From Fidelibacterota bacterium TCS52 (GTDB taxonomy: Bacteria; Fidelibacterota; Fidelibacteria; Fidelibacterales; Fidelibacteraceae), in contig LSCC01000064.1 of the NCBI GenBank assembly GCA_001577215.1, positions 1 to 26,896 on the forward strand: 26,896 nt of DNA, in the 5' to 3' direction. The notes under the pieces were generated by a model, which worked only from the letters and a program-made list of their open reading frames with translations, did no database searches and had not been told where the DNA came from. Below, piece by piece: positions 6,210 to 15,717 of the stretch; the first letter of the stretch is position 1; every line of letters begins with the position of its first letter. A program made the translations under genes and the position numbers.

Positions 6210-9134
6210 ATGAATATTCCAAAAGAATTTTTACAATATACAGGATTAGAAACATTTGTAGTTGTTGATGTTGAAACAACAGGTTTGGATGAAAAAAATG
6301 ATGATATTATCCAATTTGCAGCTTCGAAATTTAAAAATAATAAATTAGTTGAAACACTTTCATTTTTTTGTAAACCAAAGAATGAAATTCAGAAATTTAT
6401 TCAAGAGTTGACAGATATTTCAAATGAAATGGTTGAAAATGAAAAACCATTTTTTGAAAGGACTGGAGAGGTAAAGGAATTTTTAGAGGATTATCCTCTA
6501 GTAGGTCATAATGTTTCATTTGATTTGAAATTTTTAAGTCCCCATTTTCCAAAAGGAATTAAGAACGAAATAATTGATACATTAGAATTATCAAGAATAT
6601 TTTTGTATTACTTACATGATAGAAAATTAGAAACATTAGTGGCTCATTTCAATTTGCAGACGGAAAATGCTCACAGAGCAGATGTCGATACCGAAAATAC
6701 AGGTTTTTTATTGTTAGAGTTGTTAGATATTATGTTGCATTACGACCATCCTATTTATGAGCAAATACAGAAAATTATTTTGCCATTAGTAAATATTCCG
6801 AATTATCATTTATATCATAATATTCTCGATTATTATAAAAATATTGGTAGAACGGAAAGAGAGAAGTTTAAACCCGGACACGAAATGCCAATAAATGTAT
6901 TTGGTGATTTTTCTGATAATGAAAATGAAATTTCGGATGAAAATGACAACGATCAAATGTCATTTAATAATGTTAACAGTCAAGAAATTGAAGATATTTT
7001 TGGACATAATGGGCTTTTGTCACAGAAACTTCCTAATTATGAATTACGAATTGGACAATTAGAATTTTCAAAAGATGTTATTGATGCCTTTAATAAAGGA
7101 AATTATCTGGTTGGTGAAGCAGGTACAGGTGTTGGTAAATCTCTGGGATACTTAATTCCGGCAATAAAATGGGTAAAAACAAATAAGAAAAATAATTATA
7201 GTATAATTGTATCTTCAAAGACAAAAAATCTTCAAGATCAATTATTCAATAAAGAAATTCCATTTATACATAAAAATATTGATGATAATTTTAATGCAAT
7301 AATTTTAAAAGGAAGAAATAATTACATATGTTTAACTAAGTGGAATTATCTTTTAGCGAATTTGGATGATTTGGTTCATTTTGATGATAGAATAAATGTT
7401 TTACCATTAATAGTTTGGTTGAAAGAGACAAATACAGGTGATATTGAAGAAAATAGCGGTTTTAGGAAAAAATTCAATAGTAAATTATGGAGTATGGTTT
7501 GCAGTGAACCCGGATATTGCACAACGAAAAGATGTACAGATCATAATGGATGTTTTTTAGGCAGAATCAGAAAATTAAGTTATTATGCAAATTTGATAAT
7601 TATAAATCACTCATTGTTGTTAAGTAATGCTTCAAACGAAAAAAGCATCTTTCCAAAGTCACCAATTTTAATAATTGATGAGGCACATAATCTTGCAAAA
7701 AGTGCATATCAATATTTTGCAAAAGAAACCGCACCCTGGGCTGTATCGCAAATATTAGAAAAATTCTATAAAAGTGGTCGTGAAAATTTTGGTTCATTAG
7801 TTGATATTTCAAGAATTGTAGGAAAGAGGACAGAATGGAAAAAAGATGATGAAAAAATTATAATTAACAGATTATCAAAAATTGAAGATCTTATTGTAAA
7901 AACATTAAAAATAAACACAGAATTTTATAAAGAATTTTTGAATTATATAAATTTAAGTATTAGGCCTGTTGATCAAAAATATCTTTTAAAAAAGCGTTAT
8001 AAACCCAATCAAGACCCTTTCCAAGAATTGGAATCTTACGAAAATTATTTATCGAATATTAATAAAATTAAAAAGGAATTTGATACTTTATTAGTTGAAT
8101 TAAAAAACCTTACTATTGACGAACAAGAAGCATTAAAAGGTGAATATGAAAAATTGACAACACAGATTATGGAACTGTTTGAAGTGGTTGACAATGTAAA
8201 ATTTATACTTGAACCAAAGGAAGCTAACTGGGTCTATTGGTATGAGATACCTAAAGACATTAAAAGTTTAAATATTAGAATAAAAGCATCACCGGTAGAA
8301 GTAAATGAAGAAATTTACAATAAAATATTGAAAGATAAATATTCGGTTATAGCTACATCAGCGACAATGGCAGTAGCAAATAGATTCAAATATTTTTTAA
8401 AGACCACTGGATTTGATATGGTGGAAAATGAAAGATTATTAACAAAATTATTTCAATCACCGTTTGACTATGAAAATCAAAGTTCAATATGGGTTGTTAC
8501 TTATTTAGGTAAGCCAGGAAATAAACGACACGACGAAAAAGTTTCTGAGTTAATTTCTGCAATAAACAAAGAATTTAAATTCGGAACACTTGTTTTAACT
8601 ACTTCGTATTATTCTATAGTTAATTTAATTGACAACATGAAAAATCAATACAGAAATTCAAAAATACCATTAATTTATCAAATTGGTTCCGCATCAAGGA
8701 GTGCATTATTAAAGAGATTTAAAGATTTAAGATTTGCAACTTTAATTGGCACAGAATCATTCTGGGAGGGAGTAGATATTCCAGGCAATTCTTTAGAAAT
8801 GTTAGCAATGTTGAAATTACCTTTTGCAGTTCCAAATGAGCCAATCGTCCAAGCGATTTCAGAAAAATTTCAAAAGGAAGGAAAAAATCCATTTATGCAT
8901 TATTCCGTACCGGAAGCTATAATAAAATTTAAACAGGGATTTGGAAGATTGATCCGTTCTAAAAATGATAAAGGAATTGCTTTATTTTTAGATAATAGAT
9001 TGAGTTTTAAACAATACGGAAAATACTTCCTTGAATCTTTACCAACTAAAGTACATTTTGTAAAGTCAAAAGAGGAATTAATTGAGAATATTAGAATTTG
9101 GAAAAAAATTCAAAAAAGAGAAGATGTAAAATGA
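6210..9134 (+). CDS. dinG: DnaQ-like 3'-5' exonuclease fused to DinG-type Fe-S helicase
   Basis: 974 aa. Residues about 14-175 are a DEDDh exonuclease: DVETTG (D20, E22), GHNVSFD (D105) and HRADVD (H155, D160). Residues about 280-970 are an XPD/DinG-type superfamily 2 helicase: Walker A GEAGTGVGKS (302-311), DEAH (490-493), GTESFWEGVDIPG and QGFGRLIRS near the C-terminus. Cys 374 (in NNYIC) and Cys 437, 442 and 448 reproduce the spacing of the E. coli DinG 4Fe-4S ligands. The protein combines the Gram-positive-style N-terminal exonuclease with an apparently intact iron-sulfur helicase. Likely role: processing of R-loops, D-loops or other repair intermediates. AAGGA precedes the ATG. Confidence 0.93.
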   Translation: MNIPKEFLQYTGLETFVVVDVETTGLDEKNDDIIQFAASKFKNNKLVETLSFFCKPKNEIQKFIQELTDISNEMVENEKPFFERTGEVKEFLEDYPLVGHNVSFDLKFLSPHFPKGIKNEIIDTLELSRIFLYYLHDRKLETLVAHFNLQTENAHRADVDTENTGFLLLELLDIMLHYDHPIYEQIQKIILPLVNIPNYHLYHNILDYYKNIGRTEREKFKPGHEMPINVFGDFSDNENEISDENDNDQMSFNNVNSQEIEDIFGHNGLLSQKLPNYELRIGQLEFSKDVIDAFNKGNYLVGEAGTGVGKSLGYLIPAIKWVKTNKKNNYSIIVSSKTKNLQDQLFNKEIPFIHKNIDDNFNAIILKGRNNYICLTKWNYLLANLDDLVHFDDRINVLPLIVWLKETNTGDIEENSGFRKKFNSKLWSMVCSEPGYCTTKRCTDHNGCFLGRIRKLSYYANLIIINHSLLLSNASNEKSIFPKSPILIIDEAHNLAKSAYQYFAKETAPWAVSQILEKFYKSGRENFGSLVDISRIVGKRTEWKKDDEKIIINRLSKIEDLIVKTLKINTEFYKEFLNYINLSIRPVDQKYLLKKRYKPNQDPFQELESYENYLSNINKIKKEFDTLLVELKNLTIDEQEALKGEYEKLTTQIMELFEVVDNVKFILEPKEANWVYWYEIPKDIKSLNIRIKASPVEVNEEIYNKILKDKYSVIATSATMAVANRFKYFLKTTGFDMVENERLLTKLFQSPFDYENQSSIWVVTYLGKPGNKRHDEKVSELISAINKEFKFGTLVLTTSYYSIVNLIDNMKNQYRNSKIPLIYQIGSASRSALLKRFKDLRFATLIGTESFWEGVDIPGNSLEMLAMLKLPFAVPNEPIVQAISEKFQKEGKNPFMHYSVPEAIIKFKQGFGRLIRSKNDKGIALFLDNRLSFKQYGKYFLESLPTKVHFVKSKEELIENIRIWKKIQKREDVK

Positions 9135-10099
9135 TTAAAATTATTAAATATGATAAGAAGAAAAAAATCGAATGGGATGAATTTGTAAAAAAATCAAATA
9201 ATGGTACAATATTCCACGAAAGAAAATTTATCAATTATCATCCCAAAGATAGATTTGTTGATCATTCATTATTATTTGAAAATAGAGGCAAAATAGTTGG
9301 TGTATTTCCTGCAGTAGAATATTACGAATCCGGTATGAAAATTTTGCATTCACATAAAGGTGCAAGTTATGGAGGAATAGTTTATCCTTATGACCAATCA
9401 ATTCGAAAAGGTTTTGGTATTGTTAAAAGTTTGATCAAATATGCTAAAAGCGAGAAAATAAATAGAATAATATTGACTTTACCACCAATGATCTATAATA
9501 AAAAAATGACAAATTATATTGAATTTGCTTTGATAAGAAACCACTTTTCATATTTAAAACGAGAGATTTCATCAACTTTATTATTGGAAAATACAATAGA
9601 GCAAAATGTTAAAAAATTCAAACAAACATCACGAACCGCATTCAGAAAAGCAGAAAAAAAAGGTATAAAAGTTTGTTTAAGCAACAATTATGAAAAATTT
9701 TATAAAATATTAAAAAATAATCTAAAAATCCGTCATAATGTCGAGCCAACACATTCATTAAAAGAATTGATGAAAATCGTTAAAATATATCCAAATAGAA
9801 TTCGTCTTTATGGAGCTTATTTAAATGATAAAATGATAGCAGGGACGGTAATGTTTGATGCAAATTCTTTAGTAACACTTGCTTTTTATATTTCTCACGA
9901 TGAAAAATATCAGGAATACAGAGCTGTAAATTTACTATTTAAAGAAATTATTGAAGATAGTATTAAACGAAATTTCAAATATCTTGATTATGGTATTTTT
10001 ACTGTAAATATGGAACCGAATTTCGGACTTGCTCGTTTTAAAGAATCCTTTGGGGCCAATGGAATTTTCAGGGATACATTTACAATTGATTTAAAATAG
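9131..10099 (+). CDS. FemAB/GNAT-like acyltransferase
   Basis: 322 aa from the ATG at 9131, which overlaps the dinG stop as ATGA and has AGAGAAG upstream. A longer reading from 9098 would add a lysine-rich lead inside dinG and is less likely. The sequence shows the double-GNAT pattern of FemAB/BioF2-like proteins: a first half with SHKGASYGGIVYP, a central basic KQTSRTAFRKAEKKG like the conserved R..irKA segment, and a second half with YGAYLNDKMIAGTVMF and EYRAVNLLFKEIIEDS before LDYGIF. Such enzymes move amino-acyl or acyl groups onto peptidoglycan or polysaccharide precursors. The flippase gene follows after 12 nt, which fits a surface-polymer role. Acceptor unknown. Confidence 0.75.
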   Translation: MIKIIKYDKKKKIEWDEFVKKSNNGTIFHERKFINYHPKDRFVDHSLLFENRGKIVGVFPAVEYYESGMKILHSHKGASYGGIVYPYDQSIRKGFGIVKSLIKYAKSEKINRIILTLPPMIYNKKMTNYIEFALIRNHFSYLKREISSTLLLENTIEQNVKKFKQTSRTAFRKAEKKGIKVCLSNNYEKFYKILKNNLKIRHNVEPTHSLKELMKIVKIYPNRIRLYGAYLNDKMIAGTVMFDANSLVTLAFYISHDEKYQEYRAVNLLFKEIIEDSIKRNFKYLDYGIFTVNMEPNFGLARFKESFGANGIFRDTFTIDLK

Positions 10100-10114
10100 G
10101 AAGAAATCAATTTG
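10098..10114 (+). promoter_or_regulatory. ribosome binding site that selects a TTG start
   Basis: AGGAAG at 10098-10103 overlaps the upstream stop codon and sits 8 nt before TTG 10112. The nearest ATG (10124) would be about 20 nt away and would have no Shine-Dalgarno of its own, so the TTG is the likelier start of the flippase gene. Confidence 0.5.
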
Positions 10115-11566
10115 AGTCATGGAATGAAACAACTTGGGAAACATACAATTATTTATGGGCTTGGTTATGTATTAACTCGATTGATCCCATTTTTATTAAC
10201 ACCATTTTATACTAATGTTTTTAAAGCAACGGAAAAATATGGAATTATTGTTTTGGTATTTACAGATATTGCTTTTATGAATGTTATTTATCGTTATGGA
10301 ATTGATTCAGCCTTTCTAAGATTTTTTTCAAAAAAGGATAATATATTTAGTAAAAGTTCTGTTTTTAGTACTGCAATTACCTCATTAATTATTACAGGTG
10401 CCGTTTTTTCAACTATTATTTTTATTTTTTCTGATTCCATTGCATCAGTTCTTCCCGGTCTTAATGGTTATGGTTTGTTTATTAAATATGCATCAGTAAT
10501 TTTATTTTTAGACACATTTATAGCAATTCCATTACTCTATTTGCGAATGAAAAATAGGCCAGTAGTTTTTATGACAATTATGGTTACCAATGTCTCTATA
10601 AATTTTATTTCAAATATCATCTTAATCGGCTTTTTAAAATGGGGAATTGAGGCAGCTTTCATTAGCAATATTATAGCATCATCATTTAGTTTTTTAGTAT
10701 TAATTCCACTTGCCATTAAAAATTTAACATTCAATATTTCTACAAAATTATGGAAAAAAATGATGCGGTTTGGAACACCTTTTATTTTTAGTGGCATTGC
10801 AATTATGATTTTAGAATTAATTGGTAGAAATATGTTAGAAATTTATACTGATACAGCTACTCAAGGAATTTTTTCTTCCGGATATAAACTTGGAATTTTT
10901 ATGCTTGTAATTGTAACGGCTTTTAAATATGCATGGCAACCATTTTTCCTTAGCAAAGATAAAGATCCAAAAGCACCTGAACTTTTCTCACGAATCTTAA
11001 CAGTGTTTACTTTCGTTATGGTAAGTATCTTTTTGATAATAAGTGTTTTTATTCATAATATAATAACTTTAAAAATCGGCTCATTCACATTACTCGGCGA
11101 AAATTATTGGAATGCAGAGCCGGTAGTTCCCGTTATTTTAGCTTCATATATATTTTTAGGTTTTTATATTAATTTTCAACCACCAATATTTTTCACTGAG
11201 AAGACTTGGGTATTTCCATTTATTACAGGTTCAGCTGCAATTTTGAATATAATATTGAATATAATATTAATACAAAAATTTGGAATGATTGGTTCGGCAT
11301 ATTCCACTCTATTTTCTTATCTTTGGATGGCTGGATTAACGTATTTTATTGTGAGAAGATGGTACAAAATACCTTATGAGTGGAAAAAAATATTTATTAT
11401 ATTTTTAAATGGAGGATTGATCGTCTTTATTTTCTACTTCTTTTCAGTTGGAAATATTTTATTAAAGATTTTACTTATTTGTGTATATTTTACATTGAAT
11501 TTTGGATTTAAAATTGTATCTTATAAAAATCTTTTGATTTTTGTAAAAATGAAAAAAATAAAATAA
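10112..11566 (+). CDS. polysaccharide/oligosaccharide flippase (Wzx/MATE-like MOP superfamily)
   Basis: 484-aa multi-pass membrane protein with about 12-14 hydrophobic helices. The N-terminal LGKHTIIYGLGYVLTRLIPF followed by LLTPFYTN matches the opening of Wzx-type lipid-linked oligosaccharide flippases, as does the later YRYGIDSAFLRFF. It probably turns undecaprenyl-linked glycans across the inner membrane. Start is TTG 10112 on Shine-Dalgarno grounds. It lies directly behind the FemAB-like gene; no polymerase or ligase is next to it, and the nearest glycosyltransferase is about 3 kb downstream beyond two metabolic genes. A short in-frame duplication (TTGAATATAATA twice, 11243-11266) lies in a late helix. 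Exact glycan unknown. Confidence 0.88.
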   Translation: MSHGMKQLGKHTIIYGLGYVLTRLIPFLLTPFYTNVFKATEKYGIIVLVFTDIAFMNVIYRYGIDSAFLRFFSKKDNIFSKSSVFSTAITSLIITGAVFSTIIFIFSDSIASVLPGLNGYGLFIKYASVILFLDTFIAIPLLYLRMKNRPVVFMTIMVTNVSINFISNIILIGFLKWGIEAAFISNIIASSFSFLVLIPLAIKNLTFNISTKLWKKMMRFGTPFIFSGIAIMILELIGRNMLEIYTDTATQGIFSSGYKLGIFMLVIVTAFKYAWQPFFLSKDKDPKAPELFSRILTVFTFVMVSIFLIISVFIHNIITLKIGSFTLLGENYWNAEPVVPVILASYIFLGFYINFQPPIFFTEKTWVFPFITGSAAILNIILNIILIQKFGMIGSAYSTLFSYLWMAGLTYFIVRRWYKIPYEWKKIFIIFLNGGLIVFIFYFFSVGNILLKILLICVYFTLNFGFKIVSYKNLLIFVKMKKIK

Positions 11567-11585
11567 ACAAAAAGTTGAAAAAATA

Positions 11586-12857
11586 ATGAATAAAAACGCC
11601 AAAGAGCTGAATTTAATTGTTAAGAATGAGAACCCAATCGTTTACTCAATGCTAAGTAAAAAGGGAAGAGAAATATTTTTTCCCAAAAATGGAATTATAG
11701 CTCAAAGTGCTGAAGCAAAAGACAGTGACATTAATGCTTCTATTGGGATCGCCTTTAATGATGATAATTCACCGTTGATACTTGATATTATTTCTAAAAA
11801 GTTGAAACTTAAAAATAAGAATGCCTTCACTTATGCGCCCAGTTATGGAAAACCGCAATTAAGGAAAAAATGGAAAGAAATGATCCTTAAAAAAAATCCA
11901 AGTTTGTTCGATAATATTAGTTTACCGGTAGTTACAAGTGGACTCACACACGGACATTCAATTTTTAAATATTTGTTCATTGAAGATGAAATAATTATCC
12001 CTGATCCATTTTGGGGAAATTATAATTTAATTTTTACTAATGGACAATCTACAAAAATTAAGAAGTTTCCATTATTTTCTGATGGATTTAACATAACTGA
12101 TTTAGAGAAAATGTTAAATTCTGATGGAGAAAAAAAGGTATTATTATTTAATTTTCCAAATAACCCAACTGGATATACTCCAACAACAAAAGAAGTTGAA
12201 ATGATCGTCGAAGTTATTAAAAATTCTGCTAAAAATGGGAAAAAAATTGTTGTTATTTGCGATGATGCTTATTTTGGCTTAGTATATGAAAAAGGAATTT
12301 ATCAAGAATCGATATTTTCTAAATTGGCTAACATTCATAAGAATGTTTTGGCTGTAAAAGTTGATGGAGTTACAAAAGAAGATTATGCTTGGGGATTTAG
12401 AATTGGATTTATTACTTTTGGAACAAAAGATGGTAACGAGAAATTATATTCTGCTTTAGCTGATAAAGCTGCTGGTGTTGTACGAAAAAGTATCTCTAGT
12501 GCATGTCATCTTTCTCAAACTTTTCTTTTGGATGCATTTGAAGATCCTAATTATGAAAAAGAGAAAAATGAGAATTATAAAATTTTAAAAAATAGATATA
12601 AAATGGTTAAAAAGGTGTTGGCAAAATATGATAATAAATATTTCGATCCTTTACCATTTAATTCCGGTTATTTTATGTGTTTAAAACTGAAAGGAGTTGA
12701 TGCAGAGAAAGTTAGACAAAAATTATTAAAAAAATACAATACTGGTGTGATTGCAATAGATGATAAATTGAGAATTGCCTTTTCTTCAGCACCATTATCT
12801 AAAATTGAGAAATTATTTGAAAATATTTATTTAACATGTAAGGAGGAAATGAAATGA
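11586..12857 (+). CDS. class I/II PLP-dependent aminotransferase
   Basis: 423-aa fold-type I aminotransferase. Visible active-site elements are FPNNPTGYTP (about N193), the pyridine-binding Asp226 with Tyr229 in DDAYFGL, the Schiff-base Lys264 in DGVTKEDYAWG, and the substrate-carboxylate Arg region near AWGFRIGF and LRIAFSS. No clear Shine-Dalgarno precedes the ATG. The stop overlaps the PEPCK start by 4 nt (ATGA), so the two are translationally coupled. That pairing suggests a substrate such as aspartate (giving oxaloacetate for PEPCK) or alanine. The assignment to aspartate is inference; the Lys motif reads VTKE rather than the common SKxx. Confidence 0.88.
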   Translation: MNKNAKELNLIVKNENPIVYSMLSKKGREIFFPKNGIIAQSAEAKDSDINASIGIAFNDDNSPLILDIISKKLKLKNKNAFTYAPSYGKPQLRKKWKEMILKKNPSLFDNISLPVVTSGLTHGHSIFKYLFIEDEIIIPDPFWGNYNLIFTNGQSTKIKKFPLFSDGFNITDLEKMLNSDGEKKVLLFNFPNNPTGYTPTTKEVEMIVEVIKNSAKNGKKIVVICDDAYFGLVYEKGIYQESIFSKLANIHKNVLAVKVDGVTKEDYAWGFRIGFITFGTKDGNEKLYSALADKAAGVVRKSISSACHLSQTFLLDAFEDPNYEKEKNENYKILKNRYKMVKKVLAKYDNKYFDPLPFNSGYFMCLKLKGVDAEKVRQKLLKKYNTGVIAIDDKLRIAFSSAPLSKIEKLFENIYLTCKEEMK

Positions 12858-14464
12858 AGAGATCATTAAATGATCAATTAAACAAACACAAGAATGTATT
12901 TACCGATGTTGAAAGAAACAATTTAATTGAAATAAGTGTACGAAATAAAAATGCATTTATTTCAAAGAATGGGGCAATAGCAACTTGGGTACCTGTAGAA
13001 TCGACAGGTCGCTCACCTAAAGATACCTATATTGTAAAAAATCCTGAGTCGGAAAAGAAAATTGATTGGGATTCTCCAAATAATATTCCACTTGATCCCG
13101 ATGTTTTTGAGTTAATCTGGGAAGATGCAATTAAGATTCTTGGAGAAAAAAATGAATTGTTTGTAACTAATAGAGCAATTGGAGCAGATTCAAAATATGC
13201 ATTAAAAGTAAAGACAGTAGCAGATAATTCACTTACAGCACTCTTTACATTAAATATGTTTAGAAAACAAGAGAATTCAAATGAAAGTGTGTTTAATGAT
13301 GATGAATTTCAATTAATAGTGTTACCTTATAATAAATTAAAAAATAAAGAATATTCTGATAGAATAAGATCGGATATGGTAATTGCACACGATTTTGATA
13401 ATAAAAGAGGCATTGTAATCGGCTCTGCATATGGAGGAAGTGTAAAGAAATTAATGTTTACAGTTATGAATTTTTTATTACCAGATAAGAATGTATTACC
13501 AATTCATTGTAGCGCAAACGAAGGAAAAGATAGAAATTCTGCAATGTTCTTGGGACTTTCAGGAACAGGTAAAACAACATTATCTGGTGATAAAAACCGA
13601 GCTTTGCTAGGTGATGATGAACATGGATGGAGTGATGATGGAATTTTCAATTTTGAAAATGGCTGTTTTGCTAAAATGATTGATATTGATCCCAATAAGG
13701 AACCGGAAATTTATGATGCGGTTATGCATAAAGACGATTATCGCAATCATGGTGCAATTATTGAAAATGCTATGATGTATCCTGATGGAACTTTTGATTA
13801 TTTTGACGATCGCTTAACAAAGAATTCTCGAGCGTCCTACCCACTTGAATTCCTGAAAAATATTAAAAAATCTTCAAAAAGTGCTCCTCCCAAAACGATT
13901 ATTTTTCTGACCGCTGATGCAAATGGTGTTTTGCCTCCAGTTGCTAAATTAAGCATTGAGCAAGCAATGTTTTGGTATTTAATAGGATATACAAGTAAAC
14001 TAGCAGGAACTGAAACTGGAATTGTGGATCCACAAACCGTATTTTCAAGATTTTTTGGTGAGCCATTTATGCCAAGGAATCCCGATGATTATGCAAAAAT
14101 GTTTGGTAAATATATTGAAAAATACGATACAGATGTTTATTTGGTTAATACAGGTTGGACAGGCGGTCCTTATGGTGAAGGAAAAAGATTTGATATTATG
14201 GTTACAAGAAGAATCGTGAATGCTGCTCTATCAAATGAATTGAAAAATGTTGAATATAAAGAAGAAGATAATTTCAAGTTAAAAATTCCTTTATCTTGCG
14301 AAGGAGTTTCTGAGGAAATATTAGATCCAAAAAATACTTGGAAGAATAAGAATAAATATGATGAGAGAGCAAAAAAATTAGCTGGTGAATTTGCTGCGCA
14401 TTTTGATAAACATTTTAAAGGAAAAGTTGCGTCTGGTTTAGAAAAAGTTTGTCCGGGAAAATAG
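12854..14464 (+). CDS. pckA: phosphoenolpyruvate carboxykinase (ATP)
   Basis: 536 aa. Interconverts oxaloacetate + ATP with PEP + CO2 + ADP. The motifs are TGRSPKDTY (51-59), P-loop GLSGTGKTT (234-242), LLGDDEHGW (about 251-259), and TADANGVLPPVAKLS. Lys199, His218 and Asp255 keep the spacing of the E. coli metal ligands K213, H232 and D269. Around the ligands the sequence differs from classical enzymes (YGGSVKK for YAGEMKK), marking a divergent subgroup. A strong Shine-Dalgarno AAGGAGG (12840-12846) lies in the aminotransferase 3' end, and a 17-bp inverted-repeat terminator closes the unit. Physiological direction (gluconeogenic or CO2-fixing, ATP-making) cannot be told from sequence. Confidence 0.96.
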   Translation: MKRSLNDQLNKHKNVFTDVERNNLIEISVRNKNAFISKNGAIATWVPVESTGRSPKDTYIVKNPESEKKIDWDSPNNIPLDPDVFELIWEDAIKILGEKNELFVTNRAIGADSKYALKVKTVADNSLTALFTLNMFRKQENSNESVFNDDEFQLIVLPYNKLKNKEYSDRIRSDMVIAHDFDNKRGIVIGSAYGGSVKKLMFTVMNFLLPDKNVLPIHCSANEGKDRNSAMFLGLSGTGKTTLSGDKNRALLGDDEHGWSDDGIFNFENGCFAKMIDIDPNKEPEIYDAVMHKDDYRNHGAIIENAMMYPDGTFDYFDDRLTKNSRASYPLEFLKNIKKSSKSAPPKTIIFLTADANGVLPPVAKLSIEQAMFWYLIGYTSKLAGTETGIVDPQTVFSRFFGEPFMPRNPDDYAKMFGKYIEKYDTDVYLVNTGWTGGPYGEGKRFDIMVTRRIVNAALSNELKNVEYKEEDNFKLKIPLSCEGVSEEILDPKNTWKNKNKYDERAKKLAGEFAAHFDKHFKGKVASGLEKVCPGK

Positions 14465-14480
14465 AAATGGTCAATAAAAT

Positions 14481-14517
14481 AAGAAATGCCATATCTTGAA
14501 GATATGGCATTTCTTTG
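14481..14517 (+). terminator. intrinsic terminator after pckA
   Basis: A perfect 17-nt inverted repeat: 14481-14497 (starting AAGAAATGCC) pairs with 14499-14515 around one G, giving in practice a 15-bp stem with a 5-nt loop. The 3' arm ends in TTTCTTT, providing the U-rich tract. The A-rich left flank could also give weak termination from the other side. It separates the aminotransferase-pckA unit from the glycosyltransferase gene. Confidence 0.8.
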
Positions 14518-14539
14518 ATAATAAAAGCTATATAAACAT

Positions 14540-15700
14540 ATGAAAAAAAAATCAGATAAAAATAAAAAATCTGAATTAAATGTTGTTCATGCATCAATAA
14601 TGCATTCTCCAAATGATGATAGAATATTATATCGAGAAGCATTAAGTTTAAAAAAAAGATATAAAAATATAACTATCATTGGTGTTGGAAAAGAAGCTGG
14701 AAATAGTTATTATAAAGGAATAAAATTAATTACAATTGTAAAGAACAGTGTAATTAAGATAATACGATCCATAAAATTTGTTATTGAAAGTGAAAAACCA
14801 AATATTTTGCATGTTCACGATCCATTTCTCTTAAAAATGTCAAACAAGTTTAGAAAAGCTGGTGTAAAAATAATTTACGATGTTCATGAGAATCATTATT
14901 TAACATATAAATTATTTTCAAAACGAAATAAAACTATTAAAAATATTTTTGGTTCGATTTTAAAATTTGCAGAAAATCACTATTCAAAGAAAGTTGATGC
15001 AATAATAACTGTAACTCCCGATTTATATAAAAAATTTCTTGAAATAAATGAGAATACTTACGAAATACGAAATTATCCAAATGAAGATGTGTTTAATGAA
15101 GTTGAAAACGATATATTGATTAATGAAATCAAGAAATTCAAAGGAGATGATCTGTTAATGATCTATATTGGACAAATTTCTATAAAGAGGAATTTAGAAT
15201 TGGCTATTCTAACAACGAAAAAATTAAGAGAAAGAAAATATAAAATAAAATTATTAGCAATAGGTTCCGGTGAAACTAATGATATGTTATTTTATAAAAG
15301 GTTGGCTGATAAATATAAAGATTTTTTTAAAATTATGTCGATAATTCCACATCATGAAATTCATCAAGTTTTAAAAAATAGTGATATTGGTTGGGCTGTT
15401 TTACCATATACAGATAACTTTTTATTTTCATTTCCGAATAAAATATTTGAATATATGTCAGTAGGAATACCGTTTATTGCATCTCGTTTAAAATATGTAA
15501 AAGAGATTATTAATGAGACAAAATCAGGAATTATTGTTGATGAACTTTCTATAGATGAAGTTGTAAATGTAATTGATGATTTTTTTAAAAATAAATTTAG
15601 AATATTTGGTGAAAATGGCAGAAAATATTTCGAATCAACATATAATTGGGAATATCAAGAACGAATATTATTTGATGTTTATGAGCTGGTGAATAAGTGA
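14540..15700 (+). CDS. GT4-type glycosyltransferase
   Basis: 386-aa GT-B fold glycosyltransferase. The N-terminal domain has HVHDPFLL and IIYDVHENHY. The C-terminal nucleotide-sugar domain starts near LLMIYIGQISIKRNLELA (about 209-226) and holds the donor-binding segment FSFPNKIFEYMSVGIPFIAS (about 294-313) with its conserved Glu. It lacks membrane helices, so it is cytoplasmic or peripheral, acting on lipid-linked glycans, lipid A core or capsule. It is flanked by terminators on both sides (pckA hairpin upstream, 15718-15761 downstream), so it is likely monocistronic. No Shine-Dalgarno precedes the ATG. Donor and acceptor unknown. Confidence 0.9.
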   Translation: MKKKSDKNKKSELNVVHASIMHSPNDDRILYREALSLKKRYKNITIIGVGKEAGNSYYKGIKLITIVKNSVIKIIRSIKFVIESEKPNILHVHDPFLLKMSNKFRKAGVKIIYDVHENHYLTYKLFSKRNKTIKNIFGSILKFAENHYSKKVDAIITVTPDLYKKFLEINENTYEIRNYPNEDVFNEVENDILINEIKKFKGDDLLMIYIGQISIKRNLELAILTTKKLRERKYKIKLLAIGSGETNDMLFYKRLADKYKDFFKIMSIIPHHEIHQVLKNSDIGWAVLPYTDNFLFSFPNKIFEYMSVGIPFIASRLKYVKEIINETKSGIIVDELSIDEVVNVIDDFFKNKFRIFGENGRKYFESTYNWEYQERILFDVYELVNK

Positions 15701-15717
15701 GATGTGAAAAGTGATAC

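Noticed and set aside
9098..9130. Upstream ATG 9098 as the start of the FemAB-like gene
   Set aside because: It would overlap dinG by 37 nt and add a Lys/Arg lead with no family counterpart; ATG 9131 forms a classic ATGA overlap.
11243..11266. Tandem TTGAATATAATA x2 in the flippase gene
   Set aside because: In-frame and encodes repeated hydrophobic ILNI in a membrane helix; likely simple low-complexity, not an element.
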